Positions 16,626 to 25,106 of a stretch of DNA of 64,000 nt are shown here, piece by piece (position 1 is the first letter of the stretch; each line of letters starts with the position of its first letter). The translations under genes and the position numbers were made by a program. The stretch is from Hymenobacter frigidus. GTDB taxonomy: Bacteria > Bacteroidota > Bacteroidia > Cytophagales > Hymenobacteraceae. The notes under the pieces were generated by a model. It was not told the origin of the DNA. It saw nothing but the letters and a program-made list of their open reading frames with translations, and ran no database searches. Where the stretch lies: assembly GCF_014640435.1 (NCBI RefSeq), contig NZ_BMGY01000001.1, positions 1 to 64,000 of the forward strand, written 5' to 3'.

Positions 16626-17623
16626 CTGGTTTTCCGCAGCAAATATACGAAGAAGGGTACCCCGAACAGGGCCGTGACCAAGCCCACGGGCAGCCCGGCG
16701 GGCGGGTAGAGCAGGCGGGCCAGCAGGTCGCAGGCCAGCAGAAAGGCCCCACCCAGCACCGCGCATACCAGCAAATTGTAGCGGCCCGTGGTACCCAGCA
16801 GGCCGCGCGTGAGGTGCGGCACCAGCAGCCCCACAAAGCCCACCGGCCCGCACAGCGCCACCACGCCCCCCGTGAAACCGGCCGCCAGCAACACCAGCAG
16901 CCAACGCCGCCGGGCTATGGGCAGGCCCAAGGCGGCGGCCCGCTCCTCCCCCAGCAGCAATAGGTTGAGGTCTTTCTGTAGGAAAGCCAGTACTATCAGG
17001 CTGATGCCCAGCGCTGCCGCCGGGTACGGCAGTACGTTCCAGCCGGCCCGCTCAAAACTACCAAACGCCCAGAATACCACGCTGCGCAAACTGCCTTCGG
17101 GCGTGGCCAAAAAGGTGAGCAGGCTGCCCAATGCCGAAGCCAGCGCCCCCACCGCCACCCCCGCCAGCAGCAGCGGGGCCGGCAGAATGCGCCCGCGGCG
17201 GGTGCCCAGGGCCACCACCAGCAGCGTGGCCACAAACGCGCCCACCAACGCCGCCACCGGCGGCAAGTACACGCCCATGGCCGTGAGCGAGGGCACCAAA
17301 ACGTAAGCGGCAATGGCCCCCAGCGAAGCCCCCGAGGCCGTGCCCAACAAATAGGGGTCGGCCAGCGGGTTGGTTACCAGCGTTTGCAGGAGGTGGCCGC
17401 TCACGGCCAGGCTGGCCCCGGCCAGCAGCGCCAGCAGCAGGCGCGGCAACCGCAGCTGCACCAGCACCAGCTGGGCCGGGTCGGTGGGGTCGTAGTGGCG
17501 GAAGGTGTTGAGGATGAACGAATACGACGTGGTGTAGCTGCCCACGCGCAGGCCCAGCAGCACCAGCGCCAGCACGAGAATGAGCCCAATGATGAGCCAC
17601 AGAAGGGGACGCCGGGAAGTCAA
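16622..17623 (-). CDS. FecCD/BtuC-family ABC transporter permease
   Basis: A 333-residue inner-membrane permease with about nine to ten hydrophobic helices, for import of iron-siderophore, heme or cobalamin. Family marks seen are RLPRLLLALLAGASLAVSG, NPLADPYLLGTASGASLGA and, near the C terminus, GPVGFVGLLVPHLTR. The start is a TTG at 17623: a TAA from the flanking repeat lies just before it and no ATG is near. It pairs with the adjacent BtuF-like gene. No ATPase subunit is present here, so an ATPase must come from elsewhere. The substrate is undetermined. Confidence 0.88.
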   Translation of the reverse strand: MTSRRPLLWLIIGLILVLALVLLGLRVGSYTTSYSFILNTFRHYDPTDPAQLVLVQLRLPRLLLALLAGASLAVSGHLLQTLVTNPLADPYLLGTASGASLGAIAAYVLVPSLTAMGVYLPPVAALVGAFVATLLVVALGTRRGRILPAPLLLAGVAVGALASALGSLLTFLATPEGSLRSVVFWAFGSFERAGWNVLPYPAAALGISLIVLAFLQKDLNLLLLGEERAAALGLPIARRRWLLVLLAAGFTGGVVALCGPVGFVGLLVPHLTRGLLGTTGRYNLLVCAVLGGAFLLACDLLARLLYPPAGLPVGLVTALFGVPFFVYLLRKTS

Positions 17624-17691
17624 TTAAAAATCGAGAATGACGTGCATAACAGACGGTCTGACCTCTAATTTTTAATTCTCAATTTTTAATT
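17622..17691. repeat. AT-rich palindromic repeat, copy 2 (permease-binding protein gap)
   Basis: AATTAAAAATCGAGAAT at 17622-17638 pairs with its near-exact inverse at 17674-17691. One end supplies the last codons and TGA of the binding-protein gene (17679-17681) and the other abuts the TTG start of the permease, so the element fills the whole intergenic space. Confidence 0.8.
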
Positions 17692-18560
17692 AAAGCTTGC
17701 AGCTCCCGCACCGACTCGACTACGCGGGGGCCGGGCCGCTCCAGAAGGTCGCCGGTGATGGGGTATACGCGGCGACGGCGGTAGGCATTGGTGCGCCGCA
17801 GCTCGGAGTAATTCTTGAAGAACGTGCTGTCCAGCTTCTCGAAGCTGCCGCCGAGCAGCACGTCGGGATTTAGTTTGAGCACATACTCACGCGTCAGAGC
17901 CGGGTAGGGCTGCGGGAAAGTTTCGGTCACGGCATTTTGGCCGCCGGCCAGGCGAATTTCATCCGTAAACAACGTATTCTGGCCGTAGCTGTAGAAAGGG
18001 TCCGGCCAGGTGATGGCCAGCACTTTGGCCGAGCCGGCCGATGGTTGAAGGGCTGCGCCGACGAGGGCGCGCAGGCTTTGTTTGAGCGAGTCCGTCAGGT
18101 GCTTGGCTTGCGCGGGGCGGCCCAGCAGGCGGCCCACGTCATCAATACCCCGCAAGACGTCGGCCACGGTGCGGTAGCGCTGGAAACACCCCGGAATCCC
18201 CAGCTCCTGCAGCCGCTGGGCATCATCGACGGAGGTGATACCTTCGATGGTAAAAACTACGTCGGGATGCAGCAGCACCAGCTTTTCCATATCGAGCGGA
18301 TAGTTGCTCACCACGGGCTTACGCAGCACGGCGGCGGGGTAATTGTCCTGCGGTACGCGGGCGATGATGGTGGCGGTATCGGCCACGGCGTACAGGATTT
18401 CGGTCATGCTGGGAGCCAGGGCCAGCACGCGGCGGGGCTGCGCGGGCAAGGTGAGGGCGTGCCCCAGGTCGTCGTGCACCTACACGGTGGCATCGGGCCG
18501 GGAGCCCGGCTGGCAACCCAGCAGTAGCCCCAGGGGTAAAAGCAGCACACAAAATCGCAT
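17679..18560 (-). pseudogene. BtuF/FecB-type substrate-binding lipoprotein interrupted by an in-frame TAG
   Basis: The part from 18479 down (266 residues) is a periplasmic binding protein of the helical-backbone type: RRVLALAPSMTEIL, then VVSNYPLDMEKLVLLHPDVVF and a C-terminal NPDVLLGGSF region. That frame lacks any export signal. In the same frame, an ATG at 18560 encodes a lipoprotein signal (MRFCVLLLPLGLLLGC, Cys16) continuing QPGSRPDATV and then TAG at 18480-18482, after which VHDDLGHALTL resumes. A single CAG-to-TAG change would explain it. As sequenced, the gene can make no exported full-length product unless TAG is read through or the base is an error. Confidence 0.8.
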
Positions 18561-18564
18561 GACG

Positions 18565-18572
18565 CAAAGGTA
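18565..18572 (-). promoter_or_regulatory. -7 box of the binding-protein gene, four bases from its ATG
   Basis: TACCTTTG on the minus strand is followed by CGTC and then the ATG at 18560. With transcription starting a few bases after the box, the mRNA would be almost or fully leaderless. Its spacing to the opposite box at 18605 places the two upstream elements in the same 32 bases. Confidence 0.6.
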
Positions 18573-18604
18573 GGCGCGGGCTCCCACGGCCCGGCCCGCC
18601 GGTT

Positions 18605-18612
18605 TACCTTTG
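18605..18612 (+). promoter_or_regulatory. -7 box of hldD (TAccTTTG)
   Basis: TACCTTTG lies 23 bases before the hldD ATG. No TTG is seen at the -33 position in this GC-rich gap. It forms a divergent pair with the box at 18565-18572. Confidence 0.6.
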
Positions 18613-18635
18613 CCCAAGTTCCAACCCCGCTTCCT

Positions 18636-19604
18636 ATGATAGTAGTTACCGGCGCGGCCGGCTTCATTGCCAGCTGCCTTGTTTCCCGCCTCAACGCCGC
18701 CAATTTCAACGACGTCGTCGTCGTGGACAATTTCTCCATCGCCAAGAAACTGCCCAACATCGAGGGTAAGAAGCTGCGCGAGTACGTGGACCGGGAGTCG
18801 TTTTTTGAGTGGCTCGATGCCAACCATGAGCAGGTGGAATTTATTTTTCACCTCGGAGCCCGCACCGACACCACGGAGATGGACCCGGCTGTGTTCGACC
18901 TGCTCAACCTGAACTATTCCAAGCAGATGTGGCTGGCCTGCTGCCAGTACCAGCTGCCGCTGGTGTACGCGTCCTCGGCCGCGACCTACGGCGATGGCAT
19001 CCTGGGCTACACCGATACCGACGAGGCGCTGTTCCCGCTCTACCGCCCGCTGAACCCCTACGGCGACTCAAAAAACGACTTCGACAACTGGGCCCTGCAA
19101 CAAACCGAGAAGCCGTATTTCTGGGCCGGATTGAAGTTTTTCAACGTGTACGGTCCCAACGAGTACCACAAGGGCCGCATGGCTTCGGTCATTCTGCACG
19201 CCTTCACCCAGATTCAGCAAACGGGCTCGATGACGCTCTTCAAGTCGCATAACCCCGACTACACCGATGGGGGCCAGATGCGCGACTTTGTGTATGTGAA
19301 AGACGTGGCCGAAGTGTGCTTCTTTCTGCTCAATCATCGCCAGCATTCGGGCATCTACAACCTGGGCAGCGGGCAGGCGCGCACTTTCCTCGACTTGGCC
19401 ATGAACACGTTTCAGGCCCTGGACCGCACGCCCGACATTCAGTTCAGGGACACGCCGGAGGATATTCGGGACAAATACCAATACTTCACCGAGGCCGATA
19501 TGAGCAAGCTCAAGGCCATCGGCTACGAGCTGCCTTTCACCCGCCTCGAAGACGGCATCGCCGACTACGTGCAAAACTACCTGGTGCCGAACCGGTATAT
19601 GTAG
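18636..19604 (+). CDS. hldD: ADP-L-glycero-D-manno-heptose 6-epimerase
   Basis: NAD(P)-dependent short-chain dehydrogenase-type epimerase that makes ADP-L-glycero-D-manno-heptose for the lipopolysaccharide core. The 322-residue protein begins MIVVTGAAGFIASCL (dinucleotide-binding GxxGxxG), has the catalytic YGDSK (Tyr-X3-Lys) in NPYGDSKNDFD, and the family signature NVYGPNEYHKGRMASV. Closeness to lpxB suits an outer-membrane glycolipid role, although lpxB is on the other strand. Confidence 0.92.
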   Translation: MIVVTGAAGFIASCLVSRLNAANFNDVVVVDNFSIAKKLPNIEGKKLREYVDRESFFEWLDANHEQVEFIFHLGARTDTTEMDPAVFDLLNLNYSKQMWLACCQYQLPLVYASSAATYGDGILGYTDTDEALFPLYRPLNPYGDSKNDFDNWALQQTEKPYFWAGLKFFNVYGPNEYHKGRMASVILHAFTQIQQTGSMTLFKSHNPDYTDGGQMRDFVYVKDVAEVCFFLLNHRQHSGIYNLGSGQARTFLDLAMNTFQALDRTPDIQFRDTPEDIRDKYQYFTEADMSKLKAIGYELPFTRLEDGIADYVQNYLVPNRYM

Positions 19605-19615
19605 GCGCAATTATT

Positions 19616-19623
19616 TAGCTTGC
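19616..19623 (+). promoter_or_regulatory. Possible -7 variant TAGCTTGC
   Basis: The same octamer occurs before both DUF885 genes (42008 and 44126), each time a short distance ahead of a plus-strand start. It differs from TAnnTTTG by a G and C at the last two positions. Confidence 0.35.
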
Positions 19624-19702
19624 ACGGCCCGGACTGCTGCTTGGGCCGCGTCCGGGCCGTTTGCCGCAGTTTCTTACCGCTATTCCCACCCAGTTTTACC
19701 CC

Positions 19703-21082
19703 GTGACTCATCTTACCCGACCCGTTATTACCGTTGTGGGCGGCGGCTTTGCGGGCACGGCACTGGTGTTGCAGCTGCGGCGGCAGCCGGCGCTGGCGCA
19801 GGCCGAAATTCACCTGATTGAGCCGCGCGATGTTCCCGGACCCGGCCTGGCCTACACCGCCCGCCGTCCCGAATACCTGCTCAACGTACGCCACGGAGCC
19901 CTGAGTCTGTATCCCGAAACTCCCAACCACTTTACGGAGTGGCTTACCACCCAGCCCGAAAGCACCGCCGGCGTGCCCGACTTTGCCCCGCGCTCGGCCT
20001 ACGGCCGCTACCTGCACGAGGCTTTGGCTGCCGTGCTGGCCCCGGCTCCCGGCGGCGTGCAGCTGCACTCCACCACCGCCGTGGCTGCGCCGCTGCTGCC
20101 CGATGGCCGCCGCGCCGTGCGCCTGGCCAATAGCACCGAAATCAGGAGTGACTTTGTGGTGCTGGCCTTGGGCAATTTTCCGCCCCCGCCGCCCACCGGG
20201 CCCGACCTGCGCTACCTCACCCACCCCGGCTACCATGCCGACCCTTGGGCCATGGGTAACCTGCGCCGCATCGGCCCCGACGAAGCCGTGCTGCTCATCG
20301 GCTCGGGCCTCACGGCGGTGGATGTGCTGCTGGCTCTGCGCCAAGACGGGCATCGGGCGCCCATCACGGTAGTGGCCCGCCACGGCCGCTGGCCCACCGC
20401 CCACGGCCCCATGGCACTCCCCTACCCTACTTTCTACACCGAGCTAGCCTCCGAAACCACGGTTGCGGGCGTACTGGCGGTTTTCAAACGACAACTGAAA
20501 AAAGCCGCCGACCAGGGCATCGACTGGCGGCCGGTGCTCGATTCGCTGCGACCAGACCTGGGTCGCATCTGGGCGGCGTGGCCCTTGGCCGAGCAACACC
20601 GATTTTTGCGGCACTTGGTGGGCTTATGGGCCGTGAGCCGGCACCGTAGTCCCCCAAAAAACGCCGAAGCTGTGGCAACTCTCGCGGCTGAAGGCCTGGT
20701 GCAGCTGCACGTGGGCACAGTGCGCGAGATTTTGCCCGATGGCAACGAGCTGCGGGTGCGCGTGCGGCCGCACGGCCTGGCCGGCAGCTGGCACACGGCC
20801 CACCACGTGGTGTGCTGCGCCGGGCCGCTGCTGGACTACGCCCGCCTGGATACGCCGTTGGTCGTGAGCCTGCGCGAAGCCGGTCACCTCACCCCCGACC
20901 CGCTCCGACTGGGTCTGCTCACGGATGATTGCGGGGCGCTGCTCACCGCTGATGGCACGGCTTCAGCTACGCTGTTCACGCTTGGGCCCAGCCGCCGCCC
21001 GGCCTATTTTGAGTCCACGGCGGTGCCGGAGCTGCGGCAGCAGGCCGTGGCACTGGCGGCTAAAATTGCCAGTCAGGTATGA
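19703..21082 (+). CDS. FAD/NAD(P)-binding protein (YdhS-like, COG4529 type)
   Basis: A predicted flavoprotein of 459 residues from GTG. It opens with a dinucleotide fold (PVITVVGGGFAGTALVLQL) and has a second nucleotide motif (LLIGSGLTAVDVLLAL) near the middle, as in uncharacterised FAD/NAD(P)-binding proteins of the YdhS type. YLLNVRHGALSL fits the flavin-contact region of that group. The substrate is unknown. A TTG at 19661 would add 14 residues; GTG is preferred because it sits close to the first strand. It follows hldD by about 100 bases. Confidence 0.8.
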   Translation: MTHLTRPVITVVGGGFAGTALVLQLRRQPALAQAEIHLIEPRDVPGPGLAYTARRPEYLLNVRHGALSLYPETPNHFTEWLTTQPESTAGVPDFAPRSAYGRYLHEALAAVLAPAPGGVQLHSTTAVAAPLLPDGRRAVRLANSTEIRSDFVVLALGNFPPPPPTGPDLRYLTHPGYHADPWAMGNLRRIGPDEAVLLIGSGLTAVDVLLALRQDGHRAPITVVARHGRWPTAHGPMALPYPTFYTELASETTVAGVLAVFKRQLKKAADQGIDWRPVLDSLRPDLGRIWAAWPLAEQHRFLRHLVGLWAVSRHRSPPKNAEAVATLAAEGLVQLHVGTVREILPDGNELRVRVRPHGLAGSWHTAHHVVCCAGPLLDYARLDTPLVVSLREAGHLTPDPLRLGLLTDDCGALLTADGTASATLFTLGPSRRPAYFESTAVPELRQQAVALAAKIASQV

Positions 21083-21126
21083 GGATGAGTCCCCGTCGGT
21101 AGGCCTGTAGCCATCGGAGTAGCTTA

Positions 21127-21402
21127 TTAAGCTGCCAGCAGCTCCTGATTCGGGTAGAGTGGGCGCACGGCGGCATCGTCGTCGAAAAACGAAGGGGAGG
21201 ATGCTGCCGTGGTTGCAGCGGCTACATCCTGGTCGTGCCGACGCAGGGCCCGCATAAGGAGATATTTATATTTTTCAGCATCGGCCAACGCTTGCTCAAT
21301 GGCTTGCACGGCCGTATAGTAAGCCACCACAGGCTGCATTTCGCGCCGTGGACGGCGGGCTTCAAAAACGTGACCGGACAGGTATTCAACAGGAGATTTC
21401 AT
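21127..21402 (-). CDS. Small hypothetical protein
   Basis: A 91-residue soluble protein not recognised. The central helix-like segment (MQPVVAYYTAVQAIEQALADAEKYKYLLMRALRRHDQD) is amphipathic and could dimerise; the tail is Ala/Ser-rich and then acidic. ATG start at 21402. It faces the FAD protein convergently, 44 bases apart, with no clear terminator between them. Gene reality rests on length, start and codon use only. Confidence 0.55.
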   Translation of the reverse strand: MKSPVEYLSGHVFEARRPRREMQPVVAYYTAVQAIEQALADAEKYKYLLMRALRRHDQDVAAATTAASSPSFFDDDAAVRPLYPNQELLAA

Positions 21403-21507
21403 GGCGGGAAGACGTAGGTATTTGCGATAATTTCAGCGCACCTTATTAACCTGAAAAAGCCCGTTTTCATTCCCAAAAAAGCAGTTAATTGCGTCAGCAT
21501 TATGAAT

Positions 21508-21548
21508 AAAAACGCCCCCTGAAAATCAATGATTTCCAGGGGCGTTTT
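21508..21548. terminator. Terminator for the quinone oxidoreductase gene
   Basis: AAAACGCCCCCTGAAAATCA pairs with TGATTTCCAGGGGCGTTTT with one bulge. It is bordered by A and T runs and lies just past the stop at 21572 on the minus strand. Confidence 0.85.
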
Positions 21549-21571
21549 ACGCAATTCACATGGCTGATTTA

Positions 21572-22579
21572 TCAGGCGATTTGCAGCACCACTTTGCCGA
21601 ACTGCGCGCCGGCATCGAGGCGGCGCAGAGCAGCTTCGCCGTCGGCCAACGGGAACACCTCATCTACGACGGGTACAATCTGTTTCTCCGTCACGAGGGC
21701 CAGCATATCCTCAAAATCCTGCTCGGTGCCCATGGTGGAACCCAGGATGCTGAGCTGCTTCCAAAAGACTTTGGCGGGCGGCACATCGGGAATATTGCCC
21801 AGTGTGCCCCCAAAAAACACGATGCGCCCGCCGGGTGCCGCTGCATCGAGCAACGCCCCAAAAGCGGAGCCGGCCGCGCTATCAATAATGACATCGAAGG
21901 CTCCTCCAGCCTGCTGGGTGAGGGTTTTCACCCAGTTTTCGGTGTTGTAGTTGATGCCGCCTTTGGCTCCCAGCGCCTGAGCGCGAGCCAGCTTATCATC
22001 GGAACTGGACGTGACCCAGACCTCGGCCCCGCGGGCGGCGCAGAACTGCGCGGCCATCAGGGCCACGCCGCCGCCCACGCCGGTTACCAGCACGCGCTCG
22101 CCGGGCTGCACCTGGGCACGGGTGAAAGCCGCCCGGTAGGCCGTGAGACCGGCCAGCGGCAGGGCCGCGCCCTGCTCAAAACTAAGGTGGGCGGGCAACG
22201 GCCGCATGTAACGGGCGGGCAGCGCGATGTATTCGGCAAACGTGCCGGGGTCGGGCATGCCGAGCACCACGAAATCGCGGGCCTGGGCGCGGGGGTTGTC
22301 GCCCCAGCGCAGGCCGGGGTTGATGAGCACGCGGGCTCCCACGGCGGGCGCGTCGGCGGGCACGTCGGGGCCGTGGGCGGCTACTTCGCCGGCTCCATCG
22401 GCCCCCAAAGTGCAGGGCAGCTTGATGCCGGCGTACTTGCCCTGCTGAATAAATACATCGCGGTGGTTGAGCGCGGCGGCGTGCAGTCGAACCAGGATTT
22501 CGCCGGGGCCGGGCGTGGGCACGGGCACGTCGCGCACGGCAACGGGCTGGTTGGTGGCATCAAGTTGGAGTGCTTGCAT
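21572..22579 (-). CDS. Zinc-independent quinone oxidoreductase / MDR-family alcohol dehydrogenase
   Basis: A 335-residue medium-chain reductase. GPGEILVRLHAAALNHRDVF starts the GroES-like domain, and the nucleotide fold contains VLVTGVGGGVALMAAQFCAARGAEV. The Cys/His zinc ligands of true alcohol dehydrogenases are not seen, which favours an NADPH:quinone oxidoreductase-type enzyme. The start is the ATG at 22579 (MQALQLDATN); the longer frame from 22687 adds 36 residues without family likeness and would overlap the rhomboid gene's stop. It follows the rhomboid gene on the same strand. Confidence 0.88.
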   Translation of the reverse strand: MQALQLDATNQPVAVRDVPVPTPGPGEILVRLHAAALNHRDVFIQQGKYAGIKLPCTLGADGAGEVAAHGPDVPADAPAVGARVLINPGLRWGDNPRAQARDFVVLGMPDPGTFAEYIALPARYMRPLPAHLSFEQGAALPLAGLTAYRAAFTRAQVQPGERVLVTGVGGGVALMAAQFCAARGAEVWVTSSSDDKLARAQALGAKGGINYNTENWVKTLTQQAGGAFDVIIDSAAGSAFGALLDAAAPGGRIVFFGGTLGNIPDVPPAKVFWKQLSILGSTMGTEQDFEDMLALVTEKQIVPVVDEVFPLADGEAALRRLDAGAQFGKVVLQIA

Positions 22580-22683
22580 GTGGGTTAGCGCTGAAGGGTG
22601 AGAAGTGTGGAGAAAAGAATAAATACGGGTTCCGTTTGTTTGAATCGGCTGAATGCCAGCGCTCAGCACTGGACACTGAGCGC

Positions 22684-23571
22684 TCATCCTACCTCGGTTT
22701 TCACTGATTTCATTCCAAATAAGGACAGCGGGCCGGCAATGAACAAACCCGTAATCAGCCCGCCAAGATGGGCCGCATTGTCGATATTACCACTCAGGCC
22801 GGAGAGCAGGTTGCTGAACACCAGGTAAAGCACCAGCCCGAGCATGGCGCGGCGGTCCGATTTATCAAGCACCAGCTTTTGGCCCACCAGCAGCACCAGC
22901 AGCAGGCCGTAGAGGCCGAAGATGGCCCCGCTCGCTCCCACCGAGTTGATGCCGTCGTTGTGCCACCACAGGCTGGCCAGGCTGCCGCCCACGCCGCAGG
23001 CTAGGTACACCAGCAGCAGGCGCAACGGCCCCACCCGGTCTTCCACCAGCAGGCCCAGCAGCCAGAGCGAGAACAGGTTTAGCAGCAAATGCGAGAGGCC
23101 GGCGTGCACAAACACGCTGGTGAGCAGCCGCCAGGGCTGGCCGTGCAGCGTGAGACCCGACACGTTGGAGCCCCACAGCACGAGCTGCCGGCCGGTGGGG
23201 CTCGACGCCGACACCCCGCTGAGCACCATCAGGCCGAAGACGAGCAAGGTGAAATCGATGAGCAGCGGCGTGGCCAGAAACCGGCGCGACGGAATGAACA
23301 GGCCCCGCAGGAGTTGGCCCACCAGCGCGGCCCAGGTTTCGGGTGGAGCGGGCGGCGGGGGCGGCGGGGGCGGCGGGATGGAACTAGTGGTGTCGGGCAG
23401 CAGGCCACGCCGGTTGAGCTCGGCCACGGCGGCGGACCCCACGGCGGGCGGGTAGCGGGCGGCGTTCTGGGCCAGGTACAGCAACTCGGCTTCGGGCTTT
23501 TGGGCGAAGAGCTGAGCGGCCAGGGCCGCCGTGGAGCCGGGAGCGCGGTCGGGGGTGGTGGGTGCTTCCAT
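22684..23571 (-). CDS. Rhomboid intramembrane serine protease with extra N-terminal domain
   Basis: A 295-residue membrane protease. The catalytic Ser lies in GASGAIFGLYG (about 214) and the His in AAHLGG (about 265), on different helices as in GlpG. WRLLTSVFVHAGLSHLLLN is the HxxxN-type region of the family. Residues about 25-60 (QKPEAELLYLAQN to LNRRGLLP) form a soluble domain that also begins the next gene's product. A run of nine prolines (about 66-74) links it to the membrane part. Start ATG at 23571. Substrates are unknown. Confidence 0.92.
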   Translation of the reverse strand: MEAPTTPDRAPGSTAALAAQLFAQKPEAELLYLAQNAARYPPAVGSAAVAELNRRGLLPDTTSSIPPPPPPPPPAPPETWAALVGQLLRGLFIPSRRFLATPLLIDFTLLVFGLMVLSGVSASSPTGRQLVLWGSNVSGLTLHGQPWRLLTSVFVHAGLSHLLLNLFSLWLLGLLVEDRVGPLRLLLVYLACGVGGSLASLWWHNDGINSVGASGAIFGLYGLLLVLLVGQKLVLDKSDRRAMLGLVLYLVFSNLLSGLSGNIDNAAHLGGLITGLFIAGPLSLFGMKSVKTEVG

Positions 23572-23658
23572 CTAAAACGCGACGCGACAAGGAATGCGCC
23601 AGCCTGAGCAACCGGCCACATTGCCAGGTGTTCGACGGAGCGGTTTCAGCGTTGCCCC

Positions 23659-24528
23659 TTACAGCCGCACCCGCCGCACCACCACGGTGTAGGGCCGGCC
23701 CGTAACGGGTGACTTCGGCAGCAGGCCCGAGAGCATGTCGCCCACATCAGTGGCACGCTTGCGGGTTTTGTCGGTTTCGTAGGCCTGCGGGTTGTTGGCT
23801 ACTATCAGCAGGTCGTTCAGGGCAGCCTGCTGCTCATTGGCCACGCGCGTCATCAGGTCGAGGTGGTTGGCCATGACAGGGCTAAATTTATAGCTGTAAT
23901 TCAACGCCTTATTCCATTGTCCCCAAGCCGTTGCCGCCGTCTCGACGTGGCCGGGCAGGGCGGTGGTTAGCTTGTTCTGGCGGGCTTGGTCGAGCACGTA
24001 TTCGGTCTGGGTTTCGGCGGTCCAGAAGCGCTTGGCCAGTTCGCGGTACTGGTGCAGGGGCATATCGGCCTTTTTGGCCGCTGCCTGCTCGCGGGCCGGT
24101 ACCCGCTGAAACTGCTGTTCCACGCTCCGGACCACCGCGCCATCGTAGTTGGGAATGACGGCAGTGGCGACTTCAATGAGCCGGGGCGGGGTTTTGCGCG
24201 TCGTGGCCGCCCGCTCGCGCAGCAGCTCGCGGGCCGCCTCGCTTCGCTGATTCAAGTAATAATAAACCCCAACGCTCAGCAGCAGCAGCCCCGCCAGCAG
24301 CAGCGTGAGCGGGCCGGTGCGGAAGCCGGAACTTGGGGCTTCCATCGAACTGGCAAGCAGCGCCGGGTCCGGGTGCGCAACCGGGGCACTCGGGGCCACG
24401 CCGCGCCGCCGCAGCTCCCGCCGGGCAGATTCTACCAGGCTGGGCTGATAATAATCGGGGTGCTCGACGAAAAACAGCAGCTCGGCGTCGGTTTTCTGGT
24501 GGTAGAAGTCGGTGGAGTTATCGGACAC
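23659..24528 (-). CDS. Membrane protein sharing the rhomboid neighbour's N-terminal domain
   Basis: A 289-residue protein of unknown function. The N-terminal 45 residues (QKTDAELLFFVEH to RELRRRGVAP) closely match the soluble domain of the adjacent rhomboid. After a Pro/Ala linker comes one transmembrane helix (GPLTLLLAGLLLLSVGVYYYL) and a helical, probably periplasmic region with no family I recognise. The chosen GTG at 24528 puts the shared domain near the start; a TTG at 24588 is an alternative. It lies 87 bases upstream of the rhomboid gene and both are probably cotranscribed. Confidence 0.75.
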   Translation of the reverse strand: MSDNSTDFYHQKTDAELLFFVEHPDYYQPSLVESARRELRRRGVAPSAPVAHPDPALLASSMEAPSSGFRTGPLTLLLAGLLLLSVGVYYYLNQRSEAARELLRERAATTRKTPPRLIEVATAVIPNYDGAVVRSVEQQFQRVPAREQAAAKKADMPLHQYRELAKRFWTAETQTEYVLDQARQNKLTTALPGHVETAATAWGQWNKALNYSYKFSPVMANHLDLMTRVANEQQAALNDLLIVANNPQAYETDKTRKRATDVGDMLSGLLPKSPVTGRPYTVVVRRVRL

Positions 24529-24682
24529 GGTGGACAGCGAATCAGTGATGGAGTGGAAGCGGGCGGCAAGTTGGCACCCACCGCGCAAACTACCGCGCCC
24601 AACCGTGCGCCGCCGCCGCCGTAAACCCAGCAGCAGCCTTCGCGGCAGTGTTCATTCAGCTTCATTTCTTTCCCAAATTCCC

Positions 24683-24955
24683 ATGCCCAAGCCCGAGCAA
24701 AACCCCACCGACCCCCGCCCCGACCAAGCCAGCACCGGCGGCCAGGTGCCCGACCAGAACGCCGACCAGGACCAAAACGCCAGCGGCAACCCCGAAGCCG
24801 GCCCCGACCAGACGAGCGCCATGCCCACCAGCACCCAGCAAAACATGGGCGACGGTGCGGGCATCAGGGGCGACTACGGCAACGCCAGCCAGACCAACGG
24901 CCTCGAAGGCGGCCCTGACGAAACCGCCACCGACACCGAGCTGACGGGTTCCTGA
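24683..24955 (+). CDS. Small disordered acidic protein
   Basis: A 90-residue hydrophilic protein with nearly all Pro, Asp, Gln, Asn, Gly and Thr, and almost no hydrophobic residues. It begins MPKPEQNPTDPRPDQAS and has repeated DQN motifs (VPDQNADQDQNASGN). It should be intrinsically disordered. Such short proteins are often annotated as hypothetical in Bacteroidota; I do not recognise a family. The ATG at 24683 is preferred to upstream extensions, which overlap the divergent gene. A strong terminator follows. Confidence 0.55.
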   Translation: MPKPEQNPTDPRPDQASTGGQVPDQNADQDQNASGNPEAGPDQTSAMPTSTQQNMGDGAGIRGDYGNASQTNGLEGGPDETATDTELTGS

Positions 24956-24980
24956 AACCCGCCCCAGTCCTAACAACCCG

Positions 24981-25030
24981 GGAGCCCCCGTGTGAGCAGT
25001 TCCAACTGGAACAGCTTACGCGGGGGCTCC
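24981..25030 (+). terminator. Terminator after the disordered protein gene
   Basis: GGAGCCCCCG (24981-24990) pairs with CGGGGGCTCC (25021-25030); an inner GTTCCA/TGGAAC stem extends the hairpin. Weak T content follows. Confidence 0.7.
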
Positions 25031-25106
25031 TTCGCATTCGCAGCCCTTCGCGCTACGGATGAGCGGCGTAATTTGCAGCCTTTATTCGTGTTGCTGAAAT
25101 TTGTTG

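Noticed and set aside
16640..16647. TATATTTG -7 match on the minus strand inside the permease 3' end
   Set aside because: No TTG at -33 distance and it lies within coding sequence; kept out as a likely chance match.
18480..18640. Cobalamin riboswitch before the BtuF-like gene
   Set aside because: The -7 box is four bases from the ATG, leaving no leader to hold a riboswitch.
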